A DNA stretch of 64,000 bases from Planctomycetota bacterium (GTDB lineage Bacteria > Planctomycetota > Phycisphaerae > UBA1845 > UTPLA1): assembly GCA_015654675.1 (NCBI GenBank), contig JAATGM010000011.1:1-64000 (forward strand), written 5' to 3'. The position numbers and the translations under genes are program-made. The first letter of the stretch is position 1. Each line of letters opens with the position of its first letter. This document shows positions 16,819-26,786 of the stretch, piece after piece. Below the pieces are notes generated by a model. It worked only from the letters and a program-made list of their open reading frames with translations. It had not been told where the DNA came from and did not search any database.

Positions 16819-17682
16819 ATGTGGCAGGCCGGACAGATACCGGTTGTAGAACCGATTGAACTCGCGAACGCGACGCGCGTTATGTCCTGCCGTGGGAATC
16901 CAAAAGTTCATCGATTCGAGCCACCAATCTTGTTCGCGACGGAATCGAAGTTGATGGTCGTGGAAAATCAACCCACGAACACCTCGGCCACGGATCGCCT
17001 CTTGAATCTGGGGCTCGAACAGTCTCCCGAAGGCCAAAAATCCCTGACGAGTCGTCTCCTTGAACTCCTGATCGGAGATCGCATCGCCGATTCTCCCATT
17101 TCCTTGATTTAGAGCGATGGTCGTGTCTAATGCAATAATCCCAGGGAGCTTCGCGCCGTCGATCTGGGTCGCGGCTTCTCGAATTCGATGAACGAGCCTC
17201 GCAAGATTCTTTATACGCTTAACGGCGATCCCGAATTCTGTTCCCGAAACCACGCACCTTACATCAGGTTCAGCCAGCGTCACCGGAATCAACCCGCTCG
17301 ATTGGCAAAGGGCTGCAACGAAGAGTTCGGACTGCGCATCGCGGCCCTGTGTCTGCTCGCCATCTTGCTGCGGAAGCTCAGAGTCCTTTAGGACGGTTCG
17401 AAGGCGCCGTCGGAATTCATCACTCTGAAGGAGCGGTCCAGCATTATCGAAGACGAACTGCAGCAGGGTGATATCTCTAACGGATTCGACTGCGGTCTGA
17501 AATTTGGGGTGATCGGGCCGGACGAAATCATCAGGAATTGTGTGGTCTGTCATCACCCGATACATCTGCATGAGCCGAGATGTCGGATTCGGCCTTAGTC
17601 CAAGTTGTATGAGGGAATCGATGACGAACTCTGTCGCCTGCTTTCTCGTGCGGCGAATTGGCTGCGCGGCTTCTTCAGCCAT
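16798..17682 (-). CDS. Uncharacterised protein with PD-(D/E)XK-nuclease-like core
   Basis: 294 residues, basic N-terminus, no signal peptide or membrane helix. Residues 120-205 follow a nuclease-like order: a helix with SELFVAAL, then an EPDV strand, then FGIAVKR, then a helix ending in GIIALD. This resembles PD-(D/E)XK proteins, but the second acid that should sit two residues before the Lys is Ala, so activity is doubtful. Base composition is clearly lower in GC than in its neighbours, which suggests transfer. Its C-terminal codons are antisense to the oxidase remnant. It lies downstream of mdh on the same strand with 39 bases between. The function could be defence-related, but nothing in the sequence proves that. 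Confidence 0.55.
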   Translation of the reverse strand: MAEEAAQPIRRTRKQATEFVIDSLIQLGLRPNPTSRLMQMYRVMTDHTIPDDFVRPDHPKFQTAVESVRDITLLQFVFDNAGPLLQSDEFRRRLRTVLKDSELPQQDGEQTQGRDAQSELFVAALCQSSGLIPVTLAEPDVRCVVSGTEFGIAVKRIKNLARLVHRIREAATQIDGAKLPGIIALDTTIALNQGNGRIGDAISDQEFKETTRQGFLAFGRLFEPQIQEAIRGRGVRGLIFHDHQLRFRREQDWWLESMNFWIPTAGHNARRVREFNRFYNRYLSGLPHLEDLAK

Positions 17683-17721
17683 TCCGTCTTAACATGCTCC
17701 GAGTCCTGTAGATTCGATCAA

Positions 17722-18726
<1,005 letters not shown>

Positions 18727-18789
18727 CTAGGGGGGCGGCCGCGCGCCGCAATGGAGCGCAGGCGGGGCCGAGGCCGCTACAATGGCCCG

Positions 18790-19794
18790 ATGTCCAGCCA
18801 GCCACACAAGTCTCTCAGCGGCACGATTTATGTTTCGCTCACGCTGCTGGGCTGGGCGTCGGCGCCTTTGTTTCTGAAGTATTTCACGAAGTTCATCGAT
18901 GCCTGGACGGCCAACGGCTGGCGGTACGGGATTGCGGCGGTTTTCTGGACGCCGCTGCTGATCGCGGCGGTGGTGAAGAAGAAGGCGCCGGCGCGGTTGT
19001 GGTATCTGGCGCTCTTGCCGACGTTTTTCAACGTGGTCGGGCAGGTGCTGTATGCGCGGGCGCCCTATTACATCGAGCCCGGATTTTTTGCGTTTCTGCT
19101 GCGGTCGCAGATTTTGTTCGTGACGCTTGGGGCGTGGCTGCTTTTTGCGAACGAGCGCGGGGTCTTGCGTTCACCGATCTACTGGGCGGGAGTGGGTGTC
19201 GTGTTGCTCGGGTCGGTAGGTACGGTTGCGTTCGGTCCCGGCTGGCCGCGCGGCACGACGGGCACGGGTGTGATTTTGAGCGTTGTTTCCGGCGCTTTCT
19301 TTGCCGGGTATGGGCTAGCGGTGCGGCGAAATATGCACGGCGTGAATCCCATGATCGCATTTGCGATCATCAGCCAACAGACGGCGCTGGTTTTGATCGG
19401 GCTCATGTGGAAATTCGGGAAGGGCCATGGCGGCGTAGCGCTGGATCTGAACGCCCAACAATGGCTTTTGCTGGTGGCGTCGTCGTTCATCGGGATCGGG
19501 ATCGCGCACGTATTCTACTATGCTGCGATTGCTCGTCTGGGGGTTGCCATCAGCGGCGGCGTTATTCTGCTCATGCCGTTCATCACCGCCGTTGGGTCGT
19601 TCCTGCTGTATCACGAGAAGCTGAAGTTTGGTCAGTGGCTGTGCGGCACCGGGGCACTGGTCGGCGCGGCCATGATGCTTGCGACGCAGAGTCGATTTTC
19701 GCACGCGGCTCATTCCACACATCCGGCCGATACGGTGGATGACGTGGTCGTCGAGCCGCAGGGTGATCTGGCGGCCACCGGGCCGGCGTCCTAG
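18790..19794 (+). CDS. EamA/DMT-family permease
   Basis: 334 residues from the ATG at 18790. Ten hydrophobic helices form two EamA repeats of about 140 residues, the drug/metabolite transporter layout of inner-membrane exporters. The second repeat ends with GVAISGGVILLMPFITAVGS, a typical repeat-end phrase. The C-terminal 35 residues are polar and acidic. Substrate not predictable. The gene is divergent from mdh with 117 bases between the starts. The longer frame to 18751 begins at a poor start without a ribosome site. Confidence 0.82.
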   Translation: MSSQPHKSLSGTIYVSLTLLGWASAPLFLKYFTKFIDAWTANGWRYGIAAVFWTPLLIAAVVKKKAPARLWYLALLPTFFNVVGQVLYARAPYYIEPGFFAFLLRSQILFVTLGAWLLFANERGVLRSPIYWAGVGVVLLGSVGTVAFGPGWPRGTTGTGVILSVVSGAFFAGYGLAVRRNMHGVNPMIAFAIISQQTALVLIGLMWKFGKGHGGVALDLNAQQWLLLVASSFIGIGIAHVFYYAAIARLGVAISGGVILLMPFITAVGSFLLYHEKLKFGQWLCGTGALVGAAMMLATQSRFSHAAHSTHPADTVDDVVVEPQGDLAATGPAS

Positions 19795-19804
19795 AATGCC
19801 GCCC

Positions 19805-19821
19805 CCGGCCGAAGCGGCCGG
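19805..19821 (+). repeat. Strong GC hairpin between the permease gene and sdhB
   Basis: CCGGCCG and CGGCCGG close an AAG triloop (19805-19811, 19815-19821). There is no T-tract after it, so it is not a clear intrinsic terminator; it may stabilise the permease transcript end or structure the sdhB leader 25 bases further on. Confidence 0.5.
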
Positions 19822-19845
19822 ATATGCGACACCGAGGTTGAAACG

Positions 19846-20673
19846 ATGTCGGACCACGACAAGATCAGGTTCAAGATCGCACGGCAGGATCGTCCCGGCG
19901 CGACGCGGTACTGGGAGCAATTCGAGGTTCCTTATCAGCCGGAGATGAATGTCATTTCGTGCCTGCAGTCGATTGCGGCGCGGCCGGTGACGTCATATGG
20001 CGTTAAGACGACGCCGGTGGCATGGGACTGTAATTGCCTCGAAGAGGTTTGCGGCGCGTGCACGATGGTGATCAACGGCCGGGTGCGGCAATCGTGCACG
20101 GCGCTGGTTGATAACCTGCTGAAGCACGGCGACGAGATCGTGCTCGAACCAATGAGCAAGTTCCCGGTGCTGCGCGATCTGACGGTTGATCGGTCGCGGA
20201 TGTTCCGGGCGCTGAAGAAGGTTCACGCGTGGATCCCCGTAGCCGGCTACCACGATCAGGGCAACGGCCCGCGTTACTCCCCCGAAGATCAGGACGAGAT
20301 GTACCCGCTTTCAAGCTGCATGACCTGCGGCTGTTGCCTCGAAGTCTGCCCGCAATACGACAAGGTTGAATTGTTGCGCGAGGCGGGCGAGTCGGACGAG
20401 GACTATTCGAAGCGTGTGGAGCAGGCACACGAGGGGTCGTTTCTGGGGGCAGCGGCGATTTCGCAGGCGGTTTTGTTCAACTCGCACCCGATCGGGAAGT
20501 TGTCGGCGCGGCCGCGGATCGAGGCGCTGATGGAACCGGGCGGCATTACGGATTGCGGTAACGCGCAGAACTGCGTGAAGGTCTGTCCGAAGGAAATTCC
20601 GTTGACGCGGAGCATCGCGAAGGCCGGACGGCAGACTTCGCTCTATTCGATCAAGCAAATCTTCCTACGCTGA
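19846..20673 (+). CDS. sdhB: Succinate dehydrogenase/fumarate reductase iron-sulfur subunit
   Basis: 275 residues. SdhB carries electrons from the flavoprotein to quinone through three clusters. The 2Fe-2S Cys set is seen in CNCLEEVCGAC (near residues 64-74) plus a later Cys near 85. The 4Fe-4S and 3Fe-4S sets are in CMTCGCCLEVCP (near 158-169) and CGNAQNCVKVCP (near 227-238). The spacing fits the succinate:quinone oxidoreductases with a slightly long N-terminus. No sdhA or sdhC lies on either side, so the other subunits must be elsewhere in the genome. GAGG lies ten bases before the ATG. Confidence 0.9.
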   Translation: MSDHDKIRFKIARQDRPGATRYWEQFEVPYQPEMNVISCLQSIAARPVTSYGVKTTPVAWDCNCLEEVCGACTMVINGRVRQSCTALVDNLLKHGDEIVLEPMSKFPVLRDLTVDRSRMFRALKKVHAWIPVAGYHDQGNGPRYSPEDQDEMYPLSSCMTCGCCLEVCPQYDKVELLREAGESDEDYSKRVEQAHEGSFLGAAAISQAVLFNSHPIGKLSARPRIEALMEPGGITDCGNAQNCVKVCPKEIPLTRSIAKAGRQTSLYSIKQIFLR

Positions 20674-20736
20674 TAAGCGACGTGGCGTGACGTTCGGCGA
20701 TTTCGGGGCATCGCGCTCAGTTCGTGCTGCGCATAT

Positions 20737-22341
20737 TTATCCCGCAGCGCGGAGACGGAGTTCCTGCAGGTCGAGATCGCGCTCGATGCGGTGCAACACT
20801 TCGTCGTTGATCGATCCGTCGTCCCGTAGCTTGATGAGCATGTAGCGTTCGGTGTTGAGCAGTTCGCGGTGGAGGGAGTCGGTCTGGGTGGGCGGGACGA
20901 TGGCGAACTCGACACTGGCGGCGTTGTCATTCCATTTGTCGCGACGGATGCGCTGTTCGTAGTGGGCCTTGAGGAAGACGATGGCCTCGGCGGGTGTTTC
21001 GGGCTCGTAAGCGGCGACTTCGAGGCGGGCGAGGGCGGCGTAGGCGGCTTCGAGGCGGGCCCAGCGGACGAGCTCTTCGTCGCTGCCGGTGGTGGTGATT
21101 TTCAGCCAGCGGACGAGCGATGGAAGCGTCAGACTCTGGAATACGAGCGTGACGAGGATGACGGCGAAGACAAGAAAGATGATCAGATCGCGATTGGGGA
21201 AGGGGAGATTGCTGGAGGTGGTCATGGGGATCGCGAGGGCGGCGGCCAGTGAGACCACGCCGCGCATTCCGCACCAGGCGACGACGGTGACGCGTTTCCA
21301 ATCGACCTTGCGGCGCACGATTTTCAGGATGGGGGTGTTTTCGGCCATCCAGCCGGAGGCGAAGACCCAGATTACGCGGCTGAGGATGACCGCGAGACTG
21401 ATGACGGCGGCGTACCAGACGAGGGGAACGGGCGACTCGGTGAGGAGCAGCTTGCCAGAGACGTGCGGCAACTGGAGGCCGAGGAGGATGAAGACCACGC
21501 CGTTGAGCAGGAAGATGAGCAGGTCCCAGACGGCATGCGCCTGCAGGCGAAGGTTGGGGGAGAAGAGCCGCGGGCTTTGGCGGCCGACGAACAGGCCGGC
21601 CGCGACGACGGCGAGGACGCCGGATGCTTCAACCCCGATGTTCAGACTGTGGATGCCTTCGGCGGGCAGATAGGCCACGTAGGGCGTGAGGATGGTGATG
21701 ACGGTTTCGATGAGGGGGTCTTTGAGGCGGCGGTGAATCTGAATGACCGTCCAGCCGACGAGGAGGCCGAGGCCGATGCCGAGGGTCGCGGCGATGACGA
21801 ATTGCAAGCTGGCGTGTGGGAGCGAGAAGACGCCGGTCATGACTGCCAGGACGCCGAAGCGGTAGGCGACGAGGCCGGTGGCGTCATTGACCAGACTTTC
21901 ACCCTCCAGCAGGCTGACGAGGTCGCGGGGCAGGAAGAGGCGCTGGGCGATAGCAGTGGCGGCCACGGCGTCGGGCGGGGAGACGATTGCGCCGAGGACG
22001 AAGGCGGGGGCCCAGGGGATTCCAACGACGTAGTGAGCTGCGGCGGCGACGGCGACGGTGGTGGCGAGAACGAGGCCGATGGCGAGGAATGAGATGGGGC
22101 GCAGCTGTTTGCGGAATTCGTGCCAGGTGGTGTTCCAGGCGGCGGCGTAAAGCAGTGGGGGCAGAAATATCAGGAAGACGATGTCCGGGCTCAGCTCGAC
22201 GCGGGCCAGGCCAGGGATGAAGCCGATGGCGAGGCCGGCGAGGACCATGAGGGTGGGGTAGGGGATGGCGACGCGGCGCGCGATGACGGCGAGAGCGGTC
22301 ACGACGACGAGGAGAATTAGAATAGTTGCGACGTTCTGCAT
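20737..22341 (-). CDS. CPA1-family Na+/H+ antiporter
   Basis: 534 residues with about twelve membrane helices in residues 1-420 and a soluble C-terminal tail of about 110 residues. CPA1 antiporters exchange Na+ (or K+) for H+ across the inner membrane for pH and salt balance. The ion-binding Asp pair region is seen as SPPDAVAATAI (near 122-132) and EGESLVNDATGL (near 145-156), the hallmark of NhaP/NHE proteins. The tail contains paired helices and may be a regulatory domain. It converges on sdhB with 63 bases between. The ion preference is not clear. Confidence 0.88.
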   Translation of the reverse strand: MQNVATILILLVVVTALAVIARRVAIPYPTLMVLAGLAIGFIPGLARVELSPDIVFLIFLPPLLYAAAWNTTWHEFRKQLRPISFLAIGLVLATTVAVAAAAHYVVGIPWAPAFVLGAIVSPPDAVAATAIAQRLFLPRDLVSLLEGESLVNDATGLVAYRFGVLAVMTGVFSLPHASLQFVIAATLGIGLGLLVGWTVIQIHRRLKDPLIETVITILTPYVAYLPAEGIHSLNIGVEASGVLAVVAAGLFVGRQSPRLFSPNLRLQAHAVWDLLIFLLNGVVFILLGLQLPHVSGKLLLTESPVPLVWYAAVISLAVILSRVIWVFASGWMAENTPILKIVRRKVDWKRVTVVAWCGMRGVVSLAAALAIPMTTSSNLPFPNRDLIIFLVFAVILVTLVFQSLTLPSLVRWLKITTTGSDEELVRWARLEAAYAALARLEVAAYEPETPAEAIVFLKAHYEQRIRRDKWNDNAASVEFAIVPPTQTDSLHRELLNTERYMLIKLRDDGSINDEVLHRIERDLDLQELRLRAAG

Positions 22342-22395
22342 GTCAGGCGGGGGAGTTTAGCAGAAACTAAATCGGGGCGGGTGGTGGCGAAGGAA

Positions 22396-23655
22396 TCAGG
22401 CGCGCCCGGTTGCGAAATTCGCGGCGAGGGCGCGGCCGGCGATGTGTGCTGTCGACCATGCCCACTGGAAATTGAAGCCGCCGATGCGGCCGTCGACGTC
22501 GAGGATTTCGCCGACGAGGTGGAGGCCGGGAGTTTTTCGTGATTGCATGGTTGCCGAGTCGATTTCCGTCAGCGGTACTCCGCCGGCGGTGACTTCGGCG
22601 AAGTTGAAGCCGCGGCTGTCGGTGATCGGGAGCGGGAGGGCGGTGAGGGCGCGGGTGAGCGATTGACGCTGGTCGCGTGCGAATTGGGACATCTGGGTGT
22701 TGGGGCGAAGCGCGATGTGTGTCAGGACCGCGTCGATCAGTCGTGCGGGAAGGAGCGATGAGAGGGCGTTGTTGAGGTGGGTGCGTGGTTGGGCCGCTGC
22801 TAGGGCGATCAGTTTTTTTTCTACGGATTCGGGGGTATCGCCGGGGAGGAAGTCGGCCGTGACGGTGGCGTGGCGGTTTTCGAGTTTGGCTCTGTGCCAG
22901 AGTCGGGAGACATTTAGCACGACCGGGCCGCTGATGCCGAAGTGAGTCCATAGGAGCGAGCCGGTGATGGTTTGTGGTTTTGCGTTTTCGGCTCGGACGG
23001 TCAGGGTCACTTCGTGCGTCAGGCCGGAGAGCTTGGCGTGGAAGAAATCGGGGGCCAGGAGCAGGGGTGCGAGGGCGGGGGTGGTTGGGACGATGGTGTG
23101 GCCGAGCGATTCGGCGAGGGTGTAGCCGGTACCGTCGCTGCCGGTTTTGGGGAGGGAGCGGCCGCCGGTGGCGAGGACGAGGTGGGAGGCGGACAGAGGG
23201 GCGGCTTGGGTTGCGATTTCGAAATGGTCGCCTTTTGTGCGGACTTTCGTGACGCGATGGTCGGTGAGCAGGGCGATGTCGAGGCGCTTTGCCTCGGCGA
23301 GGAGGGCGTTCAGGACGGTGTGGGCGTCGTTGGTGTCGGGGAAGAGCTTGCCGTGTTCTTCTTCGTGGAGCTTTACGCCGAGATCACGGAAGAATTGCGC
23401 GGCGCGTTCGGCGGGGAAGGCGTTGAGGACTCGTTTGACGATGTGTGGGCTGCCGCCGAAGAAGTGTTCGGGGTCAACGACGACATTAGTGACGTTGCAG
23501 CGGCCGCCGCCACTGACCAGTAGTTTTGCGCCTAGCTTTCTTGCGCCATCGAGGATGGCGATGCGCAGACCGGGGCGGTGGCGGGCGGCGAAGATGGCGG
23601 TGGCGAGGCCGGCCGCGCCGCCGCCGATGATGGCGATATCGAGGATTTCGGGCAC
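22396..23655 (-). CDS. HI0933/BaiN-family FAD-dependent oxidoreductase
   Basis: 419 residues from a GTG at 23655. The FAD-binding GGGAAGLATAI (residues 11-21) and the family signature KLGAKLLVSGGGRCNVTN (40-57) are intact, as is the C-terminal GEILDVDGRIGGFNFQWAW stretch that closes the FAD site. HI0933 proteins are flavoproteins of poorly known substrate; BaiN from gut bacteria reduces bile-acid-type enones. The gene is on its own strand between the antiporter (54 bases away) and the divergent RdgC-like gene. The molecular role beyond flavoprotein is not certain. Confidence 0.88.
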   Translation of the reverse strand: MPEILDIAIIGGGAAGLATAIFAARHRPGLRIAILDGARKLGAKLLVSGGGRCNVTNVVVDPEHFFGGSPHIVKRVLNAFPAERAAQFFRDLGVKLHEEEHGKLFPDTNDAHTVLNALLAEAKRLDIALLTDHRVTKVRTKGDHFEIATQAAPLSASHLVLATGGRSLPKTGSDGTGYTLAESLGHTIVPTTPALAPLLLAPDFFHAKLSGLTHEVTLTVRAENAKPQTITGSLLWTHFGISGPVVLNVSRLWHRAKLENRHATVTADFLPGDTPESVEKKLIALAAAQPRTHLNNALSSLLPARLIDAVLTHIALRPNTQMSQFARDQRQSLTRALTALPLPITDSRGFNFAEVTAGGVPLTEIDSATMQSRKTPGLHLVGEILDVDGRIGGFNFQWAWSTAHIAGRALAANFATGRA

Positions 23656-23737
23656 GTTTGCATGCTACGCGAGGTGGCGTTTTGACGCGCTTGCCGGGCG
23701 GTCGTAGCATCCCGCCCCGCTAAGCGGAGGGCGTGAT

Positions 23738-24964
23738 ATGGGATTTCTATCAGGGGCGGCGAGTTTTTCGCGATTCGAGGTCGTCGGCGGTGCGCCGAAG
23801 CGACTCGATCAGGCCGTGATTGAGAAGCTAACGGAGCATGTGATCGGGTCGCAGCGCGAGAAGCGGACGGACGGGATCGAGGTGGGCTGGGTCGGGGGCA
23901 GCCATGTGCTCGACCGGACGTTTGACCTGGGGAAGAACGTCGTCGGGGATGCGCTGCATTTTGGGTTTCGGATTGATACGGCGAAGGTGCCGCCGGAGAT
24001 TATGCGGGCGTATGTTCGCATGGAGCTGGAGGCGCTGGCGAAGGACAACCCGACCGGGCGGCCTTCGGCGAAGCAGCGGAAGCTGGCGAAGGCGAATGCC
24101 GAGCGGCGCGGGGAGACGGAGATCAAGCAGGGGCGGTTTCATCGGATGCGCGAGTTTCCGGTTTTGATCGATTCGCGCGGCGATGCGTTACTGATTGCGA
24201 CGACGGTGCCGGCGGTGATTGAGAATCTGCATCCGCTGTTTCGGGCGACATTCGGGAAGCGGCTGGAGCCGCTGACTTCGGGGCGGCTGGCGTATCGGAT
24301 TGCGGAGAAGATCGGGGCGACGCGGCGAGTGGAGCAGTTGTCACCGGCGGAGTTTGTACGGCATCCGGGCGGGGACGCGGCACCGGGGGTTTTCTGGACG
24401 CTGCATGATCCGGAGTCGCGGGATTATCTCGGGAATGAGTTTCTGCTTTGGCTGTGGTGGCAGCACGCGGAGGAGGGGGGCACGATCGAGCTCTCGGACA
24501 AGAGCGAGGCGCACGTCGTGCTGGTGCGAAACCTGACGCTGGAGTGTCCGTGGGGAGAGACGGGCAAGGAGACGATTCTGGCGGCCGGGCCGGGGGCGCT
24601 GCCGGAGGCGCGGCGGGCGATCCAGACGGGGAAGCTGCCGCGGCGGGCGGGGCTGATCATCAATCGGCAGGGGTCGCAGTATGAGCTGACGCTGCAGGCC
24701 GAGACGCTGGCGATCAGCGCGGCGACGCTGCCGAAGGCGGAGGGTGGAGCGGCCGAGGGGAACGGCGACGGCGGATCGCGGGCGGGCGAGCTGGTCGACC
24801 GGGTCGATGAGCTTCGCAATCTGTGCCAGACGATCGATCTGCTGTTTGAGACGTTTGTGCGGCGGCGGCTGACGGGGAATTTTGAAGATCGCGGCAAGAT
24901 TTCGCGGTGGATGCGTGAGTCGGAGGCGGAGTCGCCGCGGATGGCGGTTGCGGCGGGGGCGTGA
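23738..24964 (+). CDS. RdgC-like recombination-associated protein
   Basis: 408 residues; the ATG follows GGAGGG by six bases. The order of elements resembles RdgC: a beta-rich N-terminus, a basic helix with GRPSAKQRKLAKANAERR near 106-123, then a strand-turn-strand with PVLIDSRGDALLIATT. RdgC is a ring-shaped DNA-binding protein that limits RecA loading in proteobacteria. The C-terminal 100 residues, with an acidic-glycine linker and a helix pair, are not typical. The match rests on local motifs, so a profile search is needed to be sure. No partner genes adjoin it. Confidence 0.5.
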   Translation: MGFLSGAASFSRFEVVGGAPKRLDQAVIEKLTEHVIGSQREKRTDGIEVGWVGGSHVLDRTFDLGKNVVGDALHFGFRIDTAKVPPEIMRAYVRMELEALAKDNPTGRPSAKQRKLAKANAERRGETEIKQGRFHRMREFPVLIDSRGDALLIATTVPAVIENLHPLFRATFGKRLEPLTSGRLAYRIAEKIGATRRVEQLSPAEFVRHPGGDAAPGVFWTLHDPESRDYLGNEFLLWLWWQHAEEGGTIELSDKSEAHVVLVRNLTLECPWGETGKETILAAGPGALPEARRAIQTGKLPRRAGLIINRQGSQYELTLQAETLAISAATLPKAEGGAAEGNGDGGSRAGELVDRVDELRNLCQTIDLLFETFVRRRLTGNFEDRGKISRWMRESEAESPRMAVAAGA

Positions 24965-25014
24965 CGGGGCGGGTTGCGGCTGGTTAGGATCGAGCGGCCG
25001 ATTGAGGCACGCTC

Positions 25015-25848
25015 ATGATTTCGGTTAGCCCGCTGGTTCGTTGTCCTTCGTGCAGGTATTCGCTGCGGGGGTTGCCTAGCGCGCATCAATGCCCGGAGTG
25101 CGGGCTGGAATATGACGATCGGACGATCGTCTTTTCGCCGCTTCAGCCGTGGCGGCCGTTTGTGGGAGAAGGCATCTCGATGATGTTGGTGACGCTGGTC
25201 ATAATGCCCCAGTCCGTGCGGGCGGCGGCGGCTTTATTCGGACCCAGTTGGAGTACGTTTTTCTGGCTGGCGATCTACATCTGGCCTGCTTTGTTGGGAC
25301 TACGAATGCTTCGAGCCCATCGGCGACGCAATGTGGTCGTAATCGACGCAAGTGGTATAGAAGTTCGTTCGGCGGGCAAGCAGGAACGGTTCGCCTGGAA
25401 TGACGTGACCTGGCGCGACCCGATGATGCGTTACCGAATTGTCGGTTCGGGTGGACCCAAGCCGGTGTCCGTTCGTGGCGTGTTTGAAACGAAAATTGAG
25501 ACTGCTCGTTTCGATCAGATAGTCAGAACACTCACCACGCCTCCGTGTAGCGTCGAGGAATACGCCCTACGTTGGGTCGCTAAATGGCCGCGGTGGGTTT
25601 CCTGGGAAAGCGGCTCAGTCTTGAAAGCGCCCTCGAACTGGGCCTTTTATTCAATCGCCGCGGCATTTCTCCTAATTATCTTGAACCTCGGGTTATCCGT
25701 GATTCTGCGTGGCATGATTTCAAAGGGCGCGCTTGCCGTCATAGGCGCGCTGTCGAGTATTGCGGTCGTGGTACTGGTGCTGGCGAATCAATGGTTTGGC
25801 GATCCTCGATTGCACAAGAAAGAGGGGGAGGATGAGGAAGTAGGCTAG
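25015..25848 (+). CDS. Membrane protein with N-terminal zinc ribbon
   Basis: 277 residues. CPSCRYSLRG...CPECGLEY (residues 9-32) is a two-knuckle zinc ribbon with the aromatic-Leu-Arg-Gly phrase common in planctomycete proteins. Two helices follow (about 58-100), then a beta-rich PH-like region (105-180) and two more helices (205-255), ending in an acidic Lys/Glu tail. It shares the ribbon-plus-helices design with the 16142 gene, though in reversed order. Function unknown; likely an inner-membrane protein with cytoplasmic ribbon. Convergent with the glycosyltransferase gene, 32 bases apart. Confidence 0.7.
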   Translation: MISVSPLVRCPSCRYSLRGLPSAHQCPECGLEYDDRTIVFSPLQPWRPFVGEGISMMLVTLVIMPQSVRAAAALFGPSWSTFFWLAIYIWPALLGLRMLRAHRRRNVVVIDASGIEVRSAGKQERFAWNDVTWRDPMMRYRIVGSGGPKPVSVRGVFETKIETARFDQIVRTLTTPPCSVEEYALRWVAKWPRWVSWESGSVLKAPSNWAFYSIAAAFLLIILNLGLSVILRGMISKGALAVIGALSSIAVVVLVLANQWFGDPRLHKKEGEDEEVG

Positions 25849-25880
25849 ACCATTACGACGGCCGAGGCGTTGCCAACCGC

Positions 25881-26684
25881 CTAGATGTGGAAGAAGGCGA
25901 GTAAGCCGCGGATGATTCCCAGGACGGTTACAGCGCCCATCAGGCCCAGCACTAGCAGGACGATTCGCATTTTCATGGGGCTGTATTTGGCGATGGTGTA
26001 GATGGCGGCGACGCCGTCTTTCCAGGTGATTTTCTTGCCTTCGGCGTAGTCGCGGCCGGCGTAGGAGATGCCGACTTCGTAGATTCGCCAGTGCTTGCCG
26101 GCGCGGGTCGGGCGGGCGATCTTTGCGGTTATCTCCGGCTCGAAGTCGAAGCGGTCGCACTCGATGGTGATTTCCTTGAGCACCTCGGCGCGGAAGACCT
26201 TGTAGCAGGTCTCCATGTCGGTCACGTTGAGGTTGGTGACCATGTTGGACAGGAGCGTGAGGACGCGGTTGCCGATCATATGCCAGAAGTAGAGGACACG
26301 GTGCTCGTCGCCGCCGACGAAGCGCGAGCCGTAAACGACGTCGGCGCGGTTTTCGCGGATGGGCTTGATCAGGGTCGGGTAGTCGGCCGGGCTGTATTCG
26401 AGGTCGGCGTCCTGGACGAGGATGATGTCGCCGGTGGTTTTCGAGAAGCCGGTGCGGAGCGCGGCACCCTTGCCCTGGTTGCGGTCGTGGGAGAAGACGT
26501 GGATCGGGACGGACGGGTGCTCGGCCTTGACGGCGTCGTACATCTGGCGGGTGCCGTCGGTGGAGAAGTCGTCGACGAGGATGAGTTCCTTGTCCATGCC
26601 GACGTCCTGGGCGACGACACGCCGCACGATTTCGCGCAGGGTGTCCTTTTCGTTATAGACCGGGATGACGATGCTGAGCTTCAT
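25881..26684 (-). CDS. Family 2 glycosyltransferase, DPM1/GtrB-like
   Basis: 267 residues from the ATG at 26684, preceded by AGGAAGT. The frame upstream of this ATG is not conserved in kind. SIVIPVYNE (residues 4-12) starts the GT-A fold; DDFSTDG and QDADLEY (near 90-96) supply the nucleotide- and metal-binding Asp residues. GT2 proteins of this type move a sugar from a nucleotide donor to polyprenyl phosphate. A C-terminal hydrophobic helix (240-262) anchors it to the inner membrane, shorter than the two-to-four helices of GtrB. It is divergent from the WbaP-like sugar transferase at 26787. Confidence 0.87.
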   Translation of the reverse strand: MKLSIVIPVYNEKDTLREIVRRVVAQDVGMDKELILVDDFSTDGTRQMYDAVKAEHPSVPIHVFSHDRNQGKGAALRTGFSKTTGDIILVQDADLEYSPADYPTLIKPIRENRADVVYGSRFVGGDEHRVLYFWHMIGNRVLTLLSNMVTNLNVTDMETCYKVFRAEVLKEITIECDRFDFEPEITAKIARPTRAGKHWRIYEVGISYAGRDYAEGKKITWKDGVAAIYTIAKYSPMKMRIVLLVLGLMGAVTVLGIIRGLLAFFHI

Positions 26685-26786
26685 ACTTCCTGACCGCGCG
26701 CCACGAACCAGCGAGTAACATAACCGCAGCGAGTCCGGTCGACTACGTCCGCGTGGCGATCGGGTCGAGCGGTTGGAGCAGCAGGG

